Positions 23,885-32,549 of a DNA stretch of 35,329 nt are shown in pieces; position 1 is the stretch's first letter; every line of letters starts with the position of its first letter. Below the pieces are notes generated by a model. It saw only the letters and a program-made list of their open reading frames with translations. It did not search any database and had not been told where the DNA came from. The stretch lies in assembly GCA_900542675.1 (NCBI GenBank), contig UQOT01000010.1, positions 1 through 35,329 on the forward strand, written 5' to 3'. The stretch is from an uncultured Eubacteriales bacterium (lineage in GTDB: Bacteria > Bacillota > Clostridia > Monoglobales > Monoglobaceae). The translations under genes were made by a program, and so were the position numbers.

Positions 23885-24319
23885 TTAATCTGAAAGACCG
23901 CCGTTCATTTTCTCTTTGATCATCTTTTCGTACTCATTTACCTTTTCCTTGTCGGCGTCAGACAGGTTTTTGGTGAGCAGTGCACGGATTTGCATAAGTG
24001 CGTCATCATACAGCTCTTCATCAATAAGCGCTTGAATGCTTTCAATCTCATTTGAAATTGCGGTTGTATCGTTTGCTGCTTCCTCGGCGGTCTGGGGTGT
24101 TGGGGTCGGCGAAGAGGAAGGTGACGCTGAAGGCTTTTGGTCTGCCCCCTTGGGGCTGAATGTGCTCTCTGTTGTGTTAGGTGATGAAACTGCTTCTTTA
24201 TCATCTGCGTCCGCATTAGAGCGTTTGTCTGCTGAGCCGCACGAAGCAAGAGCGCCCGCAGCAAGTGCAGCGGCAAGAGTAAGTCCTATTAACTTTTTTA
24301 AATTTTTTCCGTTCTTCAT
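23885..24319 (-). CDS. Small putative lipoprotein of unknown function
   Basis: The 144-residue protein has a lipoprotein signal peptide with positive start (MKNGKNLKK), hydrophobic core and lipobox LASC (cysteine 27), so it should be lipid-anchored on the outer face of the membrane. A Ser/Thr/Pro-rich linker (about 40-78) leads to a helical C-terminal region (80-144) with alternating charged residues that may form a helical hairpin. I do not recognise a family. AAGGAG precedes the ATG. It lies 34 bases after the HD-domain gene and is probably co-transcribed with it. Confidence 0.82.
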   Translation of the reverse strand: MKNGKNLKKLIGLTLAAALAAGALASCGSADKRSNADADDKEAVSSPNTTESTFSPKGADQKPSASPSSSPTPTPQTAEEAANDTTAISNEIESIQALIDEELYDDALMQIRALLTKNLSDADKEKVNEYEKMIKEKMNGGLSD

Positions 24320-24353
24320 TTGTGTAATCTCCTTATTTATTGTATTTTATTAT

Positions 24354-24839
24354 TTATCCCGTAAAGGCTAACATAACTTTGGATTTTACGCCATAGCTTG
24401 CTTCCCAGACAGCGCATATTTTATCGGCAATTGATACGATGTATGCCTCTTTGTGACGCGGCCGAATTTTTATGCTGCAAAGCCACATATGGTTTTTGAT
24501 TATATCGGCTTCAAGTTCACTGAGATTAGTCAGCTTTTCAGCATTTTCGAGCGCAATAGCCGAATGCTTGAGCGCGTGCTCCGACATACTGATGCCTGAA
24601 TTGTCCCATTCGTAATAAAACAAATCGTGCAGAAGTCCGGCTCTCGCCGCAGCGGTATAGTTGAGACCGAATTTTTTGCATAGTATGTAGCTGTAGTACG
24701 CGACATTGATGCAGTGCTGATATCTGCTCACACCGTAGTGGTGACGGCAGTGGCGCAGCCGCTCAAATTCCGGTGTATTTATCAGGTCGCCCACTATTGT
24801 GAGGAATTCCTCATACTGCCTGTTATCATAATTCACCAT
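24354..24839 (-). CDS. HD-domain phosphohydrolase family protein
   Basis: The 161-residue protein has an HD domain with RYQHCINVAYYS (His39 region) and GLLHDLFYYEWD (HD about residue 69), followed by H-containing helices (EHALKHS and IIKNHMW) that complete a metal site. Such proteins hydrolyse phosphate esters of nucleotides or similar compounds; the substrate is not evident. I use ATG 24839. An ATG at 24899 would add 20 residues but lies upstream of the promoter -10 and cannot be on the transcript. The ribosome binding site is weak (GTGAG). It is followed by the lipoprotein gene. Confidence 0.83.
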   Translation of the reverse strand: MVNYDNRQYEEFLTIVGDLINTPEFERLRHCRHHYGVSRYQHCINVAYYSYILCKKFGLNYTAAARAGLLHDLFYYEWDNSGISMSEHALKHSAIALENAEKLTNLSELEADIIKNHMWLCSIKIRPRHKEAYIVSIADKICAVWEASYGVKSKVMLAFTG

Positions 24840-24890
24840 AATAATTATTCTCACTTTCGGAGTAAATATTCTTAATACTATTTTACGCAT

Positions 24891-24919
24891 ATTATACACA
24901 TATTAAGAACAAAAATCAA
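24891..24919 (-). promoter_or_regulatory. Probable promoter of the HD-protein/lipoprotein pair
   Basis: On the minus strand TTGATT (24919-24914) and a perfect TATAAT (24896-24891) are spaced by 17 bases. The predicted start near 24884 gives a 45-base leader and rules out a longer coding frame. Confidence 0.7.
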
Positions 24920-24941
24920 TCAGTAAATATATACAATAATA

Positions 24942-24966
24942 CAGGGCGAAGAAGTTCTCCGCCCTG
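24942..24966 (-). terminator. Terminator hairpin of the HtrA-type gene
   Basis: CAGGGCG (24942-24948) and CGCCCTG (24960-24966) form a perfect stem that can be lengthened by four inner pairs. On the minus strand a T-rich but interrupted tail follows. It lies eight bases after the stop codon of the protease gene. Confidence 0.75.
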
Positions 24967-24973
24967 ATAATGA

Positions 24974-26422
24974 TTAATCCGGAATTTGTTCGCTCAGTAC
25001 AACCTTTATCTTTTCGGTTTTGCCGGTTGCGTACTTGTATACTTCAAGCTCTACTGTGTCGCCCGGAGATTTTGTATCTTTATATTCGGTAAGCTTAGAG
25101 CCGGAGTCAACCTTTGTGCCGTCAATCGAGGTGATTATGTCGCCCTGCTGCAAGCCTGCATTTTTGGCATTTTCGGTTGTGATTGACATAATTTGTGCGC
25201 CCTGCGGCCAGCCGTACTGCTGCGCCATATATGACGATACGTCACGAGTTGAAACACCGATTATCGGTCTGCCCTTAACATATCCGTATTCAAGAAGGTC
25301 TGAAATTATCGGCTTTGCTTCGGAGATAGGTATAGCAAATCCCATACCTTCAACGCCTGTTGTTGAAACCTTAACCGTATTGATGCCTATGACCTCGCCC
25401 TTTGAGTTAATAAGCGCGCCGCCCGAGTTACCGGAGTTGATAGCGGCATCAGTCTGAATTAAGTTCATAGTTCTTGTGTCTACTTCAACGGTTCTGTTAA
25501 CCGCACTGACTATGCCCTGGGTAACGCTTCCGAAAAATTCAACGCCCATAGGATTGCCGATTGCGATTGCGGTTTCGCCGACTTCAACTTTTGACGAGTC
25601 GCCGAGAACTGCGACAGTCAAATCTTCGTTCGGCTGAATTTTTATAACCGCCAGGTCGGTTTCGCTGTCAGTACCTATAACCTCAGCTGTGTATTCCGAA
25701 CCTGTGTTTAATAGTACGGTAATGCTGATTGCACCTTCAACAACGTGGTTGTTTGTAATGATGTATCCGTCGCTGCTTATGATGATGCCCGAACCCTGTG
25801 ACTCAGACTCGCTGTAGCCCCCGAATATGCTAAGCTGTCCTTGTATTTTGCTCTTTATTCCGACAACGGCGGGACCGACTTCCTTTGCAATTTCCGTGGT
25901 TGATTTATTGCCGTCCGTTGAAGATGTATTGGTTGCGCCTGCAGTGCCGGATGATGTCTGAGACTCCGAATTGTCGGATTTAAGCGACTGCGAGAGGCTT
26001 GCTTTGTTACCGGCGGCTCCGTCCTTAGCACCGAATGAGTGACCAAGCGCGAATGCCCCGCCGAGTATCGCGAGGTTTAAAACCGCCGCTGCGAGCATTG
26101 CTGCGATATAACGCTTGGGCTGTTTCTTTCTCGGCTTTTTCTTTATATGTTCATTGTATGGGAAGTGATTTCCCGAGTGATTTCTTGCTGTATTTACACC
26201 GTTCATATATGCTTCGTTGCTGTACGGAACGCTTTGATATCCGTTAGATGAATAATCGGACGAAGCGCCGGAGTACGAATTATCAGGCTTGGCGGCGCTC
26301 TCAGTGCCTTCGTTAAACGAATACACCGCGTGGCTGCCGAGGTCTGACCCTTTCATACTGTAGGAAGTGTCGTCTTCGGAATTTTGTTCGTTTTTGGTTT
26401 TGTCAAATTCAAACTCGTTCAT
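24974..26422 (-). CDS. htrA: HtrA/DegP-type membrane-anchored serine protease
   Basis: The 482-residue protein is an S1C protease for envelope protein quality control. A polar cytoplasmic N-terminal region rich in Ser, Asn and Tyr (1-100) precedes one transmembrane segment (about 105-127) and a Ser/Thr linker (140-175). The catalytic triad is complete: His226 in TNNHVV, Asp256 in SETDLAVI, Ser333 in NSGNSGGAL. One PDZ domain fills about 385-475. This is the usual layout of Gram-positive HtrA proteins. GGAGG precedes the ATG, and TATAAT lies upstream at about 26469-26474 without a good -35. It appears to be transcribed alone. Confidence 0.94.
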   Translation of the reverse strand: MNEFEFDKTKNEQNSEDDTSYSMKGSDLGSHAVYSFNEGTESAAKPDNSYSGASSDYSSNGYQSVPYSNEAYMNGVNTARNHSGNHFPYNEHIKKKPRKKQPKRYIAAMLAAAVLNLAILGGAFALGHSFGAKDGAAGNKASLSQSLKSDNSESQTSSGTAGATNTSSTDGNKSTTEIAKEVGPAVVGIKSKIQGQLSIFGGYSESESQGSGIIISSDGYIITNNHVVEGAISITVLLNTGSEYTAEVIGTDSETDLAVIKIQPNEDLTVAVLGDSSKVEVGETAIAIGNPMGVEFFGSVTQGIVSAVNRTVEVDTRTMNLIQTDAAINSGNSGGALINSKGEVIGINTVKVSTTGVEGMGFAIPISEAKPIISDLLEYGYVKGRPIIGVSTRDVSSYMAQQYGWPQGAQIMSITTENAKNAGLQQGDIITSIDGTKVDSGSKLTEYKDTKSPGDTVELEVYKYATGKTEKIKVVLSEQIPD

Positions 26423-26554
26423 TTTATATAACCTCCGTTTAGCTTGTTCTTTGTTTTACAGGTATTATTATAAAATGAATATATGAAAAAACTATTAATA
26501 AAGTGTAATGTATTTTTTAAAAATAAAAAAGTATAGAATTGTATGGCTGTCACT

Positions 26555-26580
26555 AAAAAAGGCGCCTGGGCGCCTTTTTT
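26555..26580 (-). terminator. Strong terminator of the PP2C-FHA operon
   Basis: AAAAAAGGCGC (26555-26565) and GCGCCTTTTTT (26570-26580) form an 11-bp stem around CTGG, with A and T runs that make it usable in both directions. The FHA stop codon overlaps the hairpin arm. Confidence 0.88.
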
Positions 26581-27262
26581 AAATAAAGTTTATTCTGATT
26601 GATTTATCGCCTAAGGTCAAAACGTCATTGTTTTTGAGTTCGACTACGTGATTTAACGGTTTACCGTTGAGCATTGTGCCGTTGGTCGAGTTGTTATCCT
26701 CCGCCATAAGCTTTTTGCCGTCGCGTGTAAGTATGCAGTGTGCTGCCGAAACCATAGGTTTGTTTATTACAACGTCGCATTTCGGACTGCGGCCGATGAT
26801 GATTTCATCTTCAACGGCTATTGTTTTCTTTTTGTTGGTATCTATTATTGTGACGCAGATTTTTATTTCGCGCACGGGTTTTGCGGGTTTCGTACTTTCC
26901 TCTTTATCAATTAAATTGTCGGGCTTTGCGTCAATGTCCTCGTCGTCTCTTGACTCATTTTCATCTTCTGCGTCCGTTTCAGCTTCCACGCTGTCGTCAT
27001 TATCGGGCGCGTCAACAGCATCCTCGTCAATGTTCTCCGTGCTTTCGGGTTCGTCCGCGCTTTCCGGCTCATCTTCCGCCAAATCGTCCGAAGCGTCAAT
27101 CATATGTCTTCCCGAGCGGCTTGTTTGATTATAATATTCATAAACCTCATCGTTATTATTTTGTTTTGGCCGCGGAGTATGAAACATACCGAAGCATATT
27201 AAAAACATAGCTATGGCAAACAGTATTCCCGCAATAAGTAAAATATAATTCAGAATATACAC
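26579..27262 (-). CDS. Membrane-anchored FHA-domain protein
   Basis: The 227-residue protein has an N-terminal transmembrane segment (about 3-26), a very acidic linker (about 50-125, dominated by Asp and Glu), and a C-terminal FHA domain (about 140-227) with the phosphothreonine-binding residues in IIIGRSPKCDVVI, SAAHC and NNSTNGTMLNG. FHA domains bind phosphothreonine peptides. I start at GTG 27262, nine bases after AAGGAG; the longer frame overlaps the PP2C gene and has no ribosome binding site. It lies 23 bases after the PP2C gene. No Ser/Thr kinase gene is in the window. Confidence 0.88.
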   Translation of the reverse strand: MYILNYILLIAGILFAIAMFLICFGMFHTPRPKQNNNDEVYEYYNQTSRSGRHMIDASDDLAEDEPESADEPESTENIDEDAVDAPDNDDSVEAETDAEDENESRDDEDIDAKPDNLIDKEESTKPAKPVREIKICVTIIDTNKKKTIAVEDEIIIGRSPKCDVVINKPMVSAAHCILTRDGKKLMAEDNNSTNGTMLNGKPLNHVVELKNNDVLTLGDKSIRINFI

Positions 27263-27285
27263 GAGACCCTTCTCCTTTAAATAAA

Positions 27286-28005
27286 TTAAAATATAACAGT
27301 GACAGCGCTGTAGTTGTCCTTGGGTTTGTTCTTCCTGACAATCCGCTGCATCTTTCTCAGCCACTCCGAAGCGGATTTTGAATGTTTAAGAGTTTTTTCA
27401 ACCTGTCTTTCGGTTACATTTTCCCAAAATCCGTCTGTACACAACAAAACTCCGTCTCCGCTGCGCACGGCTATCGGCGTAATAATTTCCGCCTGACACA
27501 TCGGGTCGGCTCCAAGATACGCGGTGAGCTTTCGCCTGTCGCGGCTCTTCCTTATTCCCGGAAAACGGAAATCACCGTTTTCGTGCGCTTTATACGCAAG
27601 CGAGTGGTCGGGCGTAATATATTGAAGATAATTTTCACTCAGGTAATACATACGGCAGTTTCCGAGGTGACCGCATATTACGCAGTTGCCGTCGGTCAGC
27701 ATAACAGCCGCAGATGCCTGATACTCCTCGGGGAACTCTGTATCTTTTTCAGCCTGTGTCATAGCCCAAAGCTTTTCATCGGCGTTTTTAAAATATTCGA
27801 CAATAGTTTCGCGCGTGACGGCGGAAGTATTTTTGAAATCATATATAAACGAATCGATAACCATTTCCGATATCTTGTCCCCGTCGGCGGTGCAGCACGA
27901 GGCATCGCATACCGCAAAACAGCCGCAGCCGCAGTCCTCAAGCATACCAATAAAGTCCCGGTTAATTTCCTGATCACCGGAATTTCTGACAGATGAAATA
28001 TCCAT
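27286..28005 (-). CDS. Divergent PP2C-type Ser/Thr protein phosphatase
   Basis: The 239-residue protein follows the PP2C plan: the metal aspartates in INRD (Asp17) and FAVCDAS (Asp34), VICGHLGNCRMYYL near 110-120, the conserved LLCTDGFWENV near 190, and the closing DNYSAVTVIF (last ten residues). The first metal motif is unusual. Where typical enzymes read ADGMGGHxxGE, this one reads CDASCCTADGD, losing the GMGG turn. Six cysteines stand between residues 25 and 38. Activity is therefore uncertain. It should dephosphorylate phosphothreonine proteins, perhaps those bound by its FHA partner. AAGGGGAA precedes the ATG, and a perfect-consensus promoter drives it. Confidence 0.85.
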   Translation of the reverse strand: MDISSVRNSGDQEINRDFIGMLEDCGCGCFAVCDASCCTADGDKISEMVIDSFIYDFKNTSAVTRETIVEYFKNADEKLWAMTQAEKDTEFPEEYQASAAVMLTDGNCVICGHLGNCRMYYLSENYLQYITPDHSLAYKAHENGDFRFPGIRKSRDRRKLTAYLGADPMCQAEIITPIAVRSGDGVLLCTDGFWENVTERQVEKTLKHSKSASEWLRKMQRIVRKNKPKDNYSAVTVIF

Positions 28006-28043
28006 TATTATTCCCCTTAAATTAAGTAAAATCAGTTAAAAAT

Positions 28044-28072
28044 ATTATACTTCAAAAAATTGGCTATGTCAA
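28044..28072 (-). promoter_or_regulatory. Perfect-consensus sigma-A promoter of the PP2C-FHA operon
   Basis: On the minus strand TTGACA (28072-28067) and TATAAT (28049-28044) are both perfect and spaced by 17 bases. The start is predicted near 28037, leaving a leader of about 31 bases with the AAGGGGAA ribosome binding site. Confidence 0.88.
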
Positions 28073-28091
28073 CTGTGGATTTGTGCATAAT

Positions 28092-28111
28092 AAAAGCGGG
28101 CGTGCGCCCGC
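28092..28111 (-). terminator. Intrinsic terminator of the ECF S-component gene
   Basis: GCGGGC (28096-28101) and GCCCGC (28106-28111) form a perfect stem with loop GTGC. On the minus strand TTTTATTAT follows. It begins six bases after the stop codon at 28117. Confidence 0.85.
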
Positions 28112-28116
28112 AGTCA

Positions 28117-28668
28117 TTATTTATTCTTAATTATATGCGGCAAAGCCGGCATCATATGCGCTTTGGCAAGCGCAGTTGCGACAACTACCGCAATTATGTA
28201 ATCCACTATATGGTGTGCTATTGTACCGAATACCGTAATCCACGTCATAGCCATTGTTGAGTAATTTGCATCAACCTTAGCGCCTGTTGCAAAGAATATC
28301 ATAACGACGATACCTTCAAATATCCCGTGTATAATTCCTGTTGTACCGCAGATAAGAGTAAGGTTTATACGCTTTTTAATCATATACGCACCGACAATCG
28401 CAAATGCTATGTGAGACGCCGCTCTTATCGCAACGATAAGAGGAGTGGTTATGAAAAATCCGATAGTTGTGCCGATGGCTGTAAAAACTGCGGTCCACGG
28501 CGATATAAACATTGCGATTATCACCGGAACGTGCGCGATAAGCGTAGCCGAATACGGCCCTACAACAATTTTAAACGGCGGTCCCGTAAAAATCATAGGT
28601 ATAAGAATTCCCAGTGCTATAAGCAGAGCCGAAATTACCAAGTCTTTTGTTTTAAGTTTTGTGTTCAA
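28117..28668 (-). CDS. ECF transporter S component (substrate-binding membrane protein)
   Basis: The 183-residue protein has about six transmembrane segments and starts with the motif KTKDLVISALLIALGILIPMIF that is typical of ECF S components, the membrane subunits that bind vitamins or similar solutes and use a shared energising module (EcfA/EcfA'/EcfT) encoded elsewhere. The motif GPYSATLIAHVPVIIAMFISPW is also characteristic. The substrate cannot be named; no riboswitch is visible in the short leader. I start at TTG 28668, five bases after GGAGGT; the longer frame has no ribosome binding site. It is divergent from pgk. Confidence 0.87.
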   Translation of the reverse strand: MNTKLKTKDLVISALLIALGILIPMIFTGPPFKIVVGPYSATLIAHVPVIIAMFISPWTAVFTAIGTTIGFFITTPLIVAIRAASHIAFAIVGAYMIKKRINLTLICGTTGIIHGIFEGIVVMIFFATGAKVDANYSTMAMTWITVFGTIAHHIVDYIIAVVVATALAKAHMMPALPHIIKNK

Positions 28669-28733
28669 AGTAAACCTCCATTTAAGTTGTGTTAACCGGC
28701 AAAACAATTACAATATTTGTATATACTTATTCT

Positions 28734-28762
28734 ATAATACCACGTAATGTAATATATGTCAA
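28734..28762 (-). promoter_or_regulatory. Sigma-A-type promoter of the ECF S-component gene
   Basis: On the minus strand a perfect TTGACA (28762-28757) and TATTAT (28739-28734) are spaced by 17 bases. The predicted start near 28727 leaves about 59 bases of leader, too short for most vitamin riboswitches. Confidence 0.82.
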
Positions 28763-28852
28763 TACATTTTATTAATTTTATATTGTTAAATAATTCACAA
28801 ACAATGAGCCGGTGAAACATAAAAAATTGACATTGATTTTACCAAAAAATAC

Positions 28853-28881
28853 TTGATAAATCTTTCGTGTTGGGTTAAAAT
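28853..28881 (+). promoter_or_regulatory. Sigma-A-type promoter of pgk-tpiA-gpmI
   Basis: TTGATA (28853-28858) and TAAAAT (28876-28881) are spaced by 17 bases, with a start predicted near 28888. A second TTGACA at 28828-28833 has only a poor -10 behind it and may be a minor promoter. Confidence 0.72.
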
Positions 28882-28941
28882 ATATCGTGGCTTACATATT
28901 TGAAAAATAATTAAACTTATATATTATTGGAGGTAATGAGA

Positions 28942-30144
28942 ATGAATAAGATGACTGTAGACGACGTGCAGGTTAAGGGTAAGAAGGTACTTGTACGCTG
29001 TGACTTCAACGTTCCGATTAAGGACGGCAGGATTACGGATGAGACGAGAATTAACGGAGCTATGCCGACTATTAAGAAGCTTGTAGATGACGGTGCGAAG
29101 GTTATTCTTTGCTCGCATATGGGCAAGCCCAAGGGTCAGGTGGTTGAGAGCCTTTCGCTCGCTCCGGTTGCGAAGAGCCTTTCGGAAAAGCTCGGTAAGG
29201 AAGTTGTTTTCGCAGACGACGATAATGTTGTGGGCGAGAAAGCTAAGTCTGCTGTCTCTAAGATGCAGGACGGAGACGTTGTTCTGCTTCAGAACACACG
29301 TTTCAGGGCTGAGGAGACAAAGAATGAAGAAAACTTCAGCAAGGAGCTTGCATCGCTCGCTGAGATGTTTGTAAACGACGCTTTCGGCAGCGCGCATAGA
29401 GCGCACTGTTCAACAGTAGGCGTGACCGAGTATTTAAGCCCCTGCGTATCGGGTTATTTGCTTGCAAAGGAGCTTGACTTCTTAGGCAGCGCAATAGATA
29501 ATCCGGTTCGTCCGCTTGTTGCTATCTTAGGCGGTGCGAAGGTTTCGGACAAATTAAACGTTATTTCGACGCTTCTTGAAAAGTGCGATACGCTTATCAT
29601 CGGCGGCGGTATGGCTTATACATTCTTAAAGGCTAAGGGCTATGAAGTCGGCACATCACTTGTTGACGAGGATAAAATCGGTTATTGTAAGGATATGATG
29701 GATAAAGCTGAAAAGCTCGGCAAGACTCTGCTTTTGCCGGTTGATACGGTTGTTGCGAGTGAGTTCCCGAGCCCGATTGACGCTGAAATTGCTGTAAGCA
29801 CAGTTCCGTCAAACGAAATCCCGGCTGACAAGATGGGTCTTGATATCGGTGAAAAGACAAGAGAGCTGTTTGCAGATACGGTTAAGAGTGCAAAGACGGT
29901 TGTATGGAACGGACCTATGGGCGTATTTGAGAACCCAATTCTCGCGAAAGGTACAGTGGCGGTTGCTCAGGCTCTCGCTGACACAGACGCGACAACAATT
30001 ATCGGCGGCGGCGACAGTGCGGCTGCTGTTAACACGCTCGGGTTTGGAGATAAGATGACGCATATCTCGACAGGCGGCGGCGCTTCAATGGAATTCTTAG
30101 AGGGTAAAATACTCCCGGGCTGCGCTGCGCTCGATGATAAATAA
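28942..30144 (+). CDS. pgk: Phosphoglycerate kinase
   Basis: The 400-residue enzyme transfers phosphate from 1,3-bisphosphoglycerate to ADP in glycolysis. The N-terminal VLVRCDFNVPIKDG (20-33), HMGKPKG near 57, LGGAKVSDKL near 196 and the nucleotide-loop sequence GGGDSAAAV near 360 are all standard. Of several in-frame starts I choose ATG 28942, seven bases after GGAGGT (28929-28934); ATG 28936 is too near and TTG 28927 overlaps the site. It is the first gene of a lower-glycolysis operon. The usual upstream gap gene is absent; the ECF gene is divergent instead. Confidence 0.97.
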   Translation: MNKMTVDDVQVKGKKVLVRCDFNVPIKDGRITDETRINGAMPTIKKLVDDGAKVILCSHMGKPKGQVVESLSLAPVAKSLSEKLGKEVVFADDDNVVGEKAKSAVSKMQDGDVVLLQNTRFRAEETKNEENFSKELASLAEMFVNDAFGSAHRAHCSTVGVTEYLSPCVSGYLLAKELDFLGSAIDNPVRPLVAILGGAKVSDKLNVISTLLEKCDTLIIGGGMAYTFLKAKGYEVGTSLVDEDKIGYCKDMMDKAEKLGKTLLLPVDTVVASEFPSPIDAEIAVSTVPSNEIPADKMGLDIGEKTRELFADTVKSAKTVVWNGPMGVFENPILAKGTVAVAQALADTDATTIIGGGDSAAAVNTLGFGDKMTHISTGGGASMEFLEGKILPGCAALDDK

Positions 30145-30209
30145 ACTGTGTGTCAGGCGAGTTTAATATAAATCGCATTGACAAATATTTAGTTAGGAGT
30201 TAGTAATTA

Positions 30210-30962
30210 ATGAGAAAGAAAATAATTGCTGGAAACTGGAAGATGAACAAGACTCCGTCCGAGGCGAAAGCTCTTGCGTCTGAGATTGCCGAAAAGGCGG
30301 CAAATGCAGCGTGTGATGTTGTTGTATGCCCAGCAGCTGTATGTCTGCCCGGCGTAATTGACGCTGCTAAAGGCAGCAATGTTAAAGTCGGCGCACAGAA
30401 TGTCCATTTTAAAGAGAGCGGCGCGTACACTGGCGAAATTGCTGCAGATATGCTGAACGATATCGGAGCGGAGTACGTTATAATAGGACATAGTGAAAGA
30501 AGGCAGTACTTCGGCGAAACCGATGAGATGGTAAATCTTAGAACCAAAGCCGCGCTTGCGGGCGGACTTAAGCCTATCGTATGCGTAGGCGAAAGCCTTG
30601 CCGAGCGTGAGGCGGGAATTACGGATGATACCGTGCGCCGCCAGACAAAGCTTGCGCTTTTGGGAATAGAAAAGGCGGATGCTGAAAAAGTGATAATCGC
30701 GTACGAGCCAATTTGGGCAATCGGGACGGGTAAGACCGCGACGGCTGAACAGGCTGACGAGGTATGCGGAATTATTCGTGAGACTGTCGCAAAGCTCTAC
30801 GGTAATGAAACAGCTGAAAAGATTAGAATTCAGTACGGCGGAAGTATGAACGCCAAGAATGCGGCAGAGCTTTTATCAAAGCCGAATATTGACGGCGGAC
30901 TTATCGGCGGCGCAAGCCTTAAGCCGGACGACTTTGCCGTAATTATCGGCGCGGCGGAGTAA
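30210..30962 (+). CDS. tpiA: Triosephosphate isomerase
   Basis: The 250-residue TIM-barrel enzyme interconverts dihydroxyacetone phosphate and glyceraldehyde 3-phosphate. Catalytic residues are all present: Asn9 and Lys11 in GNWKMN, His94 in IIGHSERR, Glu166 in AYEPIWAIGTGKTA (loop 6), and the phosphate-binding YGGS and GGLIGGASL near the end. TAGGAG lies about 11 bases before the ATG. It follows pgk by 65 bases and precedes gpmI by 21. Confidence 0.97.
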   Translation: MRKKIIAGNWKMNKTPSEAKALASEIAEKAANAACDVVVCPAAVCLPGVIDAAKGSNVKVGAQNVHFKESGAYTGEIAADMLNDIGAEYVIIGHSERRQYFGETDEMVNLRTKAALAGGLKPIVCVGESLAEREAGITDDTVRRQTKLALLGIEKADAEKVIIAYEPIWAIGTGKTATAEQADEVCGIIRETVAKLYGNETAEKIRIQYGGSMNAKNAAELLSKPNIDGGLIGGASLKPDDFAVIIGAAE

Positions 30963-30983
30963 TTCAGATAAGGAGTAGATATA

Positions 30984-32513
30984 ATGAGCAAGAAACCATA
31001 TGCGCTAATCATCATGGACGGTTTCGGCGAGAATGCGCGTCATGACGGAAACGCTATATATTCGGCAAATACGCCAAATCTTGATAAATATATGAAGGAA
31101 TGCCCGACAGCAATCGTTCACGCATCGGGTATGGACGTCGGGCTCCCCGATGGACAGATGGGTAATTCCGAGGTAGGACACACAAACATCGGCGCAGGAC
31201 GCGTTGTGTATCAGGAACTGACCAGAATTACTAAGGCGATTGAGGAGGGCACGTTCTTTGAAAACGAAGCTCTAATGGGCGCGGTAGAGAACTGCAAAAA
31301 GCATAACAGCGCACTGCATCTTATGGGACTGCTGTCACCGGGCGGTGTACACAGCCATCAGAACCATCTCTACGGTTTGCTTGAGCTTGCCAAGAGGAAC
31401 GGACTCAGCGATGTACACGTTCACGGATTTTTGGATGGCCGTGATGTACCGCCCTCATCGGCAGAGGAATATATAAAGGAGCTTGTTGCCAAGGAGCGTG
31501 AAATCGGCGTTGGCGATATAGCTTCTATTATGGGCAGATACTACGCAATGGACAGAGACAATCGCTGGGAGCGTGTCGGCAAGGCGTATGATGCAATAGT
31601 CAAAGGCGAAGGCAACAAGGCGGAAAGCGCGGTTGAAGCAATTCAACAGAGTTATAATAATGATGTAACGGATGAATTTGTGGTTCCCTGCGTGATAGAA
31701 AAGGACGGCAAGCCGGTCGGAACAATCAAGGAAAACGACTCGGTGATATTCTTCAACTTCCGTCCCGACAGAGCGAGAGAGATAACAAGAACAATTGTTG
31801 ACCCCGAATTTATTGGATTTGAGCGTGAACTTTTCGACACATACTTCGTTACAATGACACAGTATGATGCGACTATGCCGAACGTGAACGTAGCGTTCAA
31901 GCCCGAGAGCCTCACAAATACATTTGGCGAGTATATCAGCAAAAAGGGTCTTACTCAGCTGAGAATTGCAGAAACCGAGAAGTACGCTCACGTAACGTTC
32001 TTCTTCAACGGCGGCGTAGAAGCTCCGTATGACGGCGAGGACAGAGCGCTTATAAATTCGCCCAAGGTTGCGACATATGATATGCAGCCCGAAATGAGCG
32101 CATACGAGGTGACTGACGAGGTCGTAGGGCGCATTAAAAGCGGAAGATATGATGCGATAATCTTAAACTTCGCAAACTGTGATATGGTCGGTCACACCGG
32201 CGTGTTTGATGCGGCGGTTAAGGCTGTTGAAACGGTTGACGAGTGCGTAGGCAAGGTAGTTGACGCACTTCTTTCGATGGGCGGCGAAGCCCTCATCACA
32301 GCCGACCACGGCAACGCAGACCAGATGGTGGACTACGAAACAGGCGAGCCGTTCACGGCGCATACCACAAACGTAGTTCCGCTTATCTTAATCGGCAGAG
32401 ACGATGTGAAGTTAAAGGACGGCAGACTTGCCGATTTAACGCCCACTCTTTTAGATATGATGGGTATAGAAAAACCCGCCGAAATGACCGGCGAGTCACT
32501 GCTTGAAAGATAA
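30984..32513 (+). CDS. gpmI: 2,3-bisphosphoglycerate-independent phosphoglycerate mutase
   Basis: The 509-residue, manganese-dependent enzyme converts 3- to 2-phosphoglycerate. The metal and phosphoserine sites are clear: IIMDGFGEN (Asp12), MGNSEVGHTNIGAG with the phosphoserine Ser62, HGFLDGRDVPP near 150, and the late metal motifs NFANCDMVGHTG and ITADHGNADQM. A phosphotransferase domain inserted at about 78-310 is present as usual. AAGGAG precedes the ATG. It ends the operon ahead of a strong terminator; eno is not adjacent. Confidence 0.97.
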   Translation: MSKKPYALIIMDGFGENARHDGNAIYSANTPNLDKYMKECPTAIVHASGMDVGLPDGQMGNSEVGHTNIGAGRVVYQELTRITKAIEEGTFFENEALMGAVENCKKHNSALHLMGLLSPGGVHSHQNHLYGLLELAKRNGLSDVHVHGFLDGRDVPPSSAEEYIKELVAKEREIGVGDIASIMGRYYAMDRDNRWERVGKAYDAIVKGEGNKAESAVEAIQQSYNNDVTDEFVVPCVIEKDGKPVGTIKENDSVIFFNFRPDRAREITRTIVDPEFIGFERELFDTYFVTMTQYDATMPNVNVAFKPESLTNTFGEYISKKGLTQLRIAETEKYAHVTFFFNGGVEAPYDGEDRALINSPKVATYDMQPEMSAYEVTDEVVGRIKSGRYDAIILNFANCDMVGHTGVFDAAVKAVETVDECVGKVVDALLSMGGEALITADHGNADQMVDYETGEPFTAHTTNVVPLILIGRDDVKLKDGRLADLTPTLLDMMGIEKPAEMTGESLLER

Positions 32514-32522
32514 ATATACACT

Positions 32523-32549
32523 AAATGCCCCGCCTTTCGCGGGGCATTT
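32523..32549 (+). terminator. Intrinsic terminator of the pgk-tpiA-gpmI operon
   Basis: AAATGCCCCGC (32523-32533) and GCGGGGCATTT (32539-32549) form a perfect 11-bp stem around CTTTC. It starts nine bases after the gpmI stop. The short T run is part of the arm. Confidence 0.85.
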
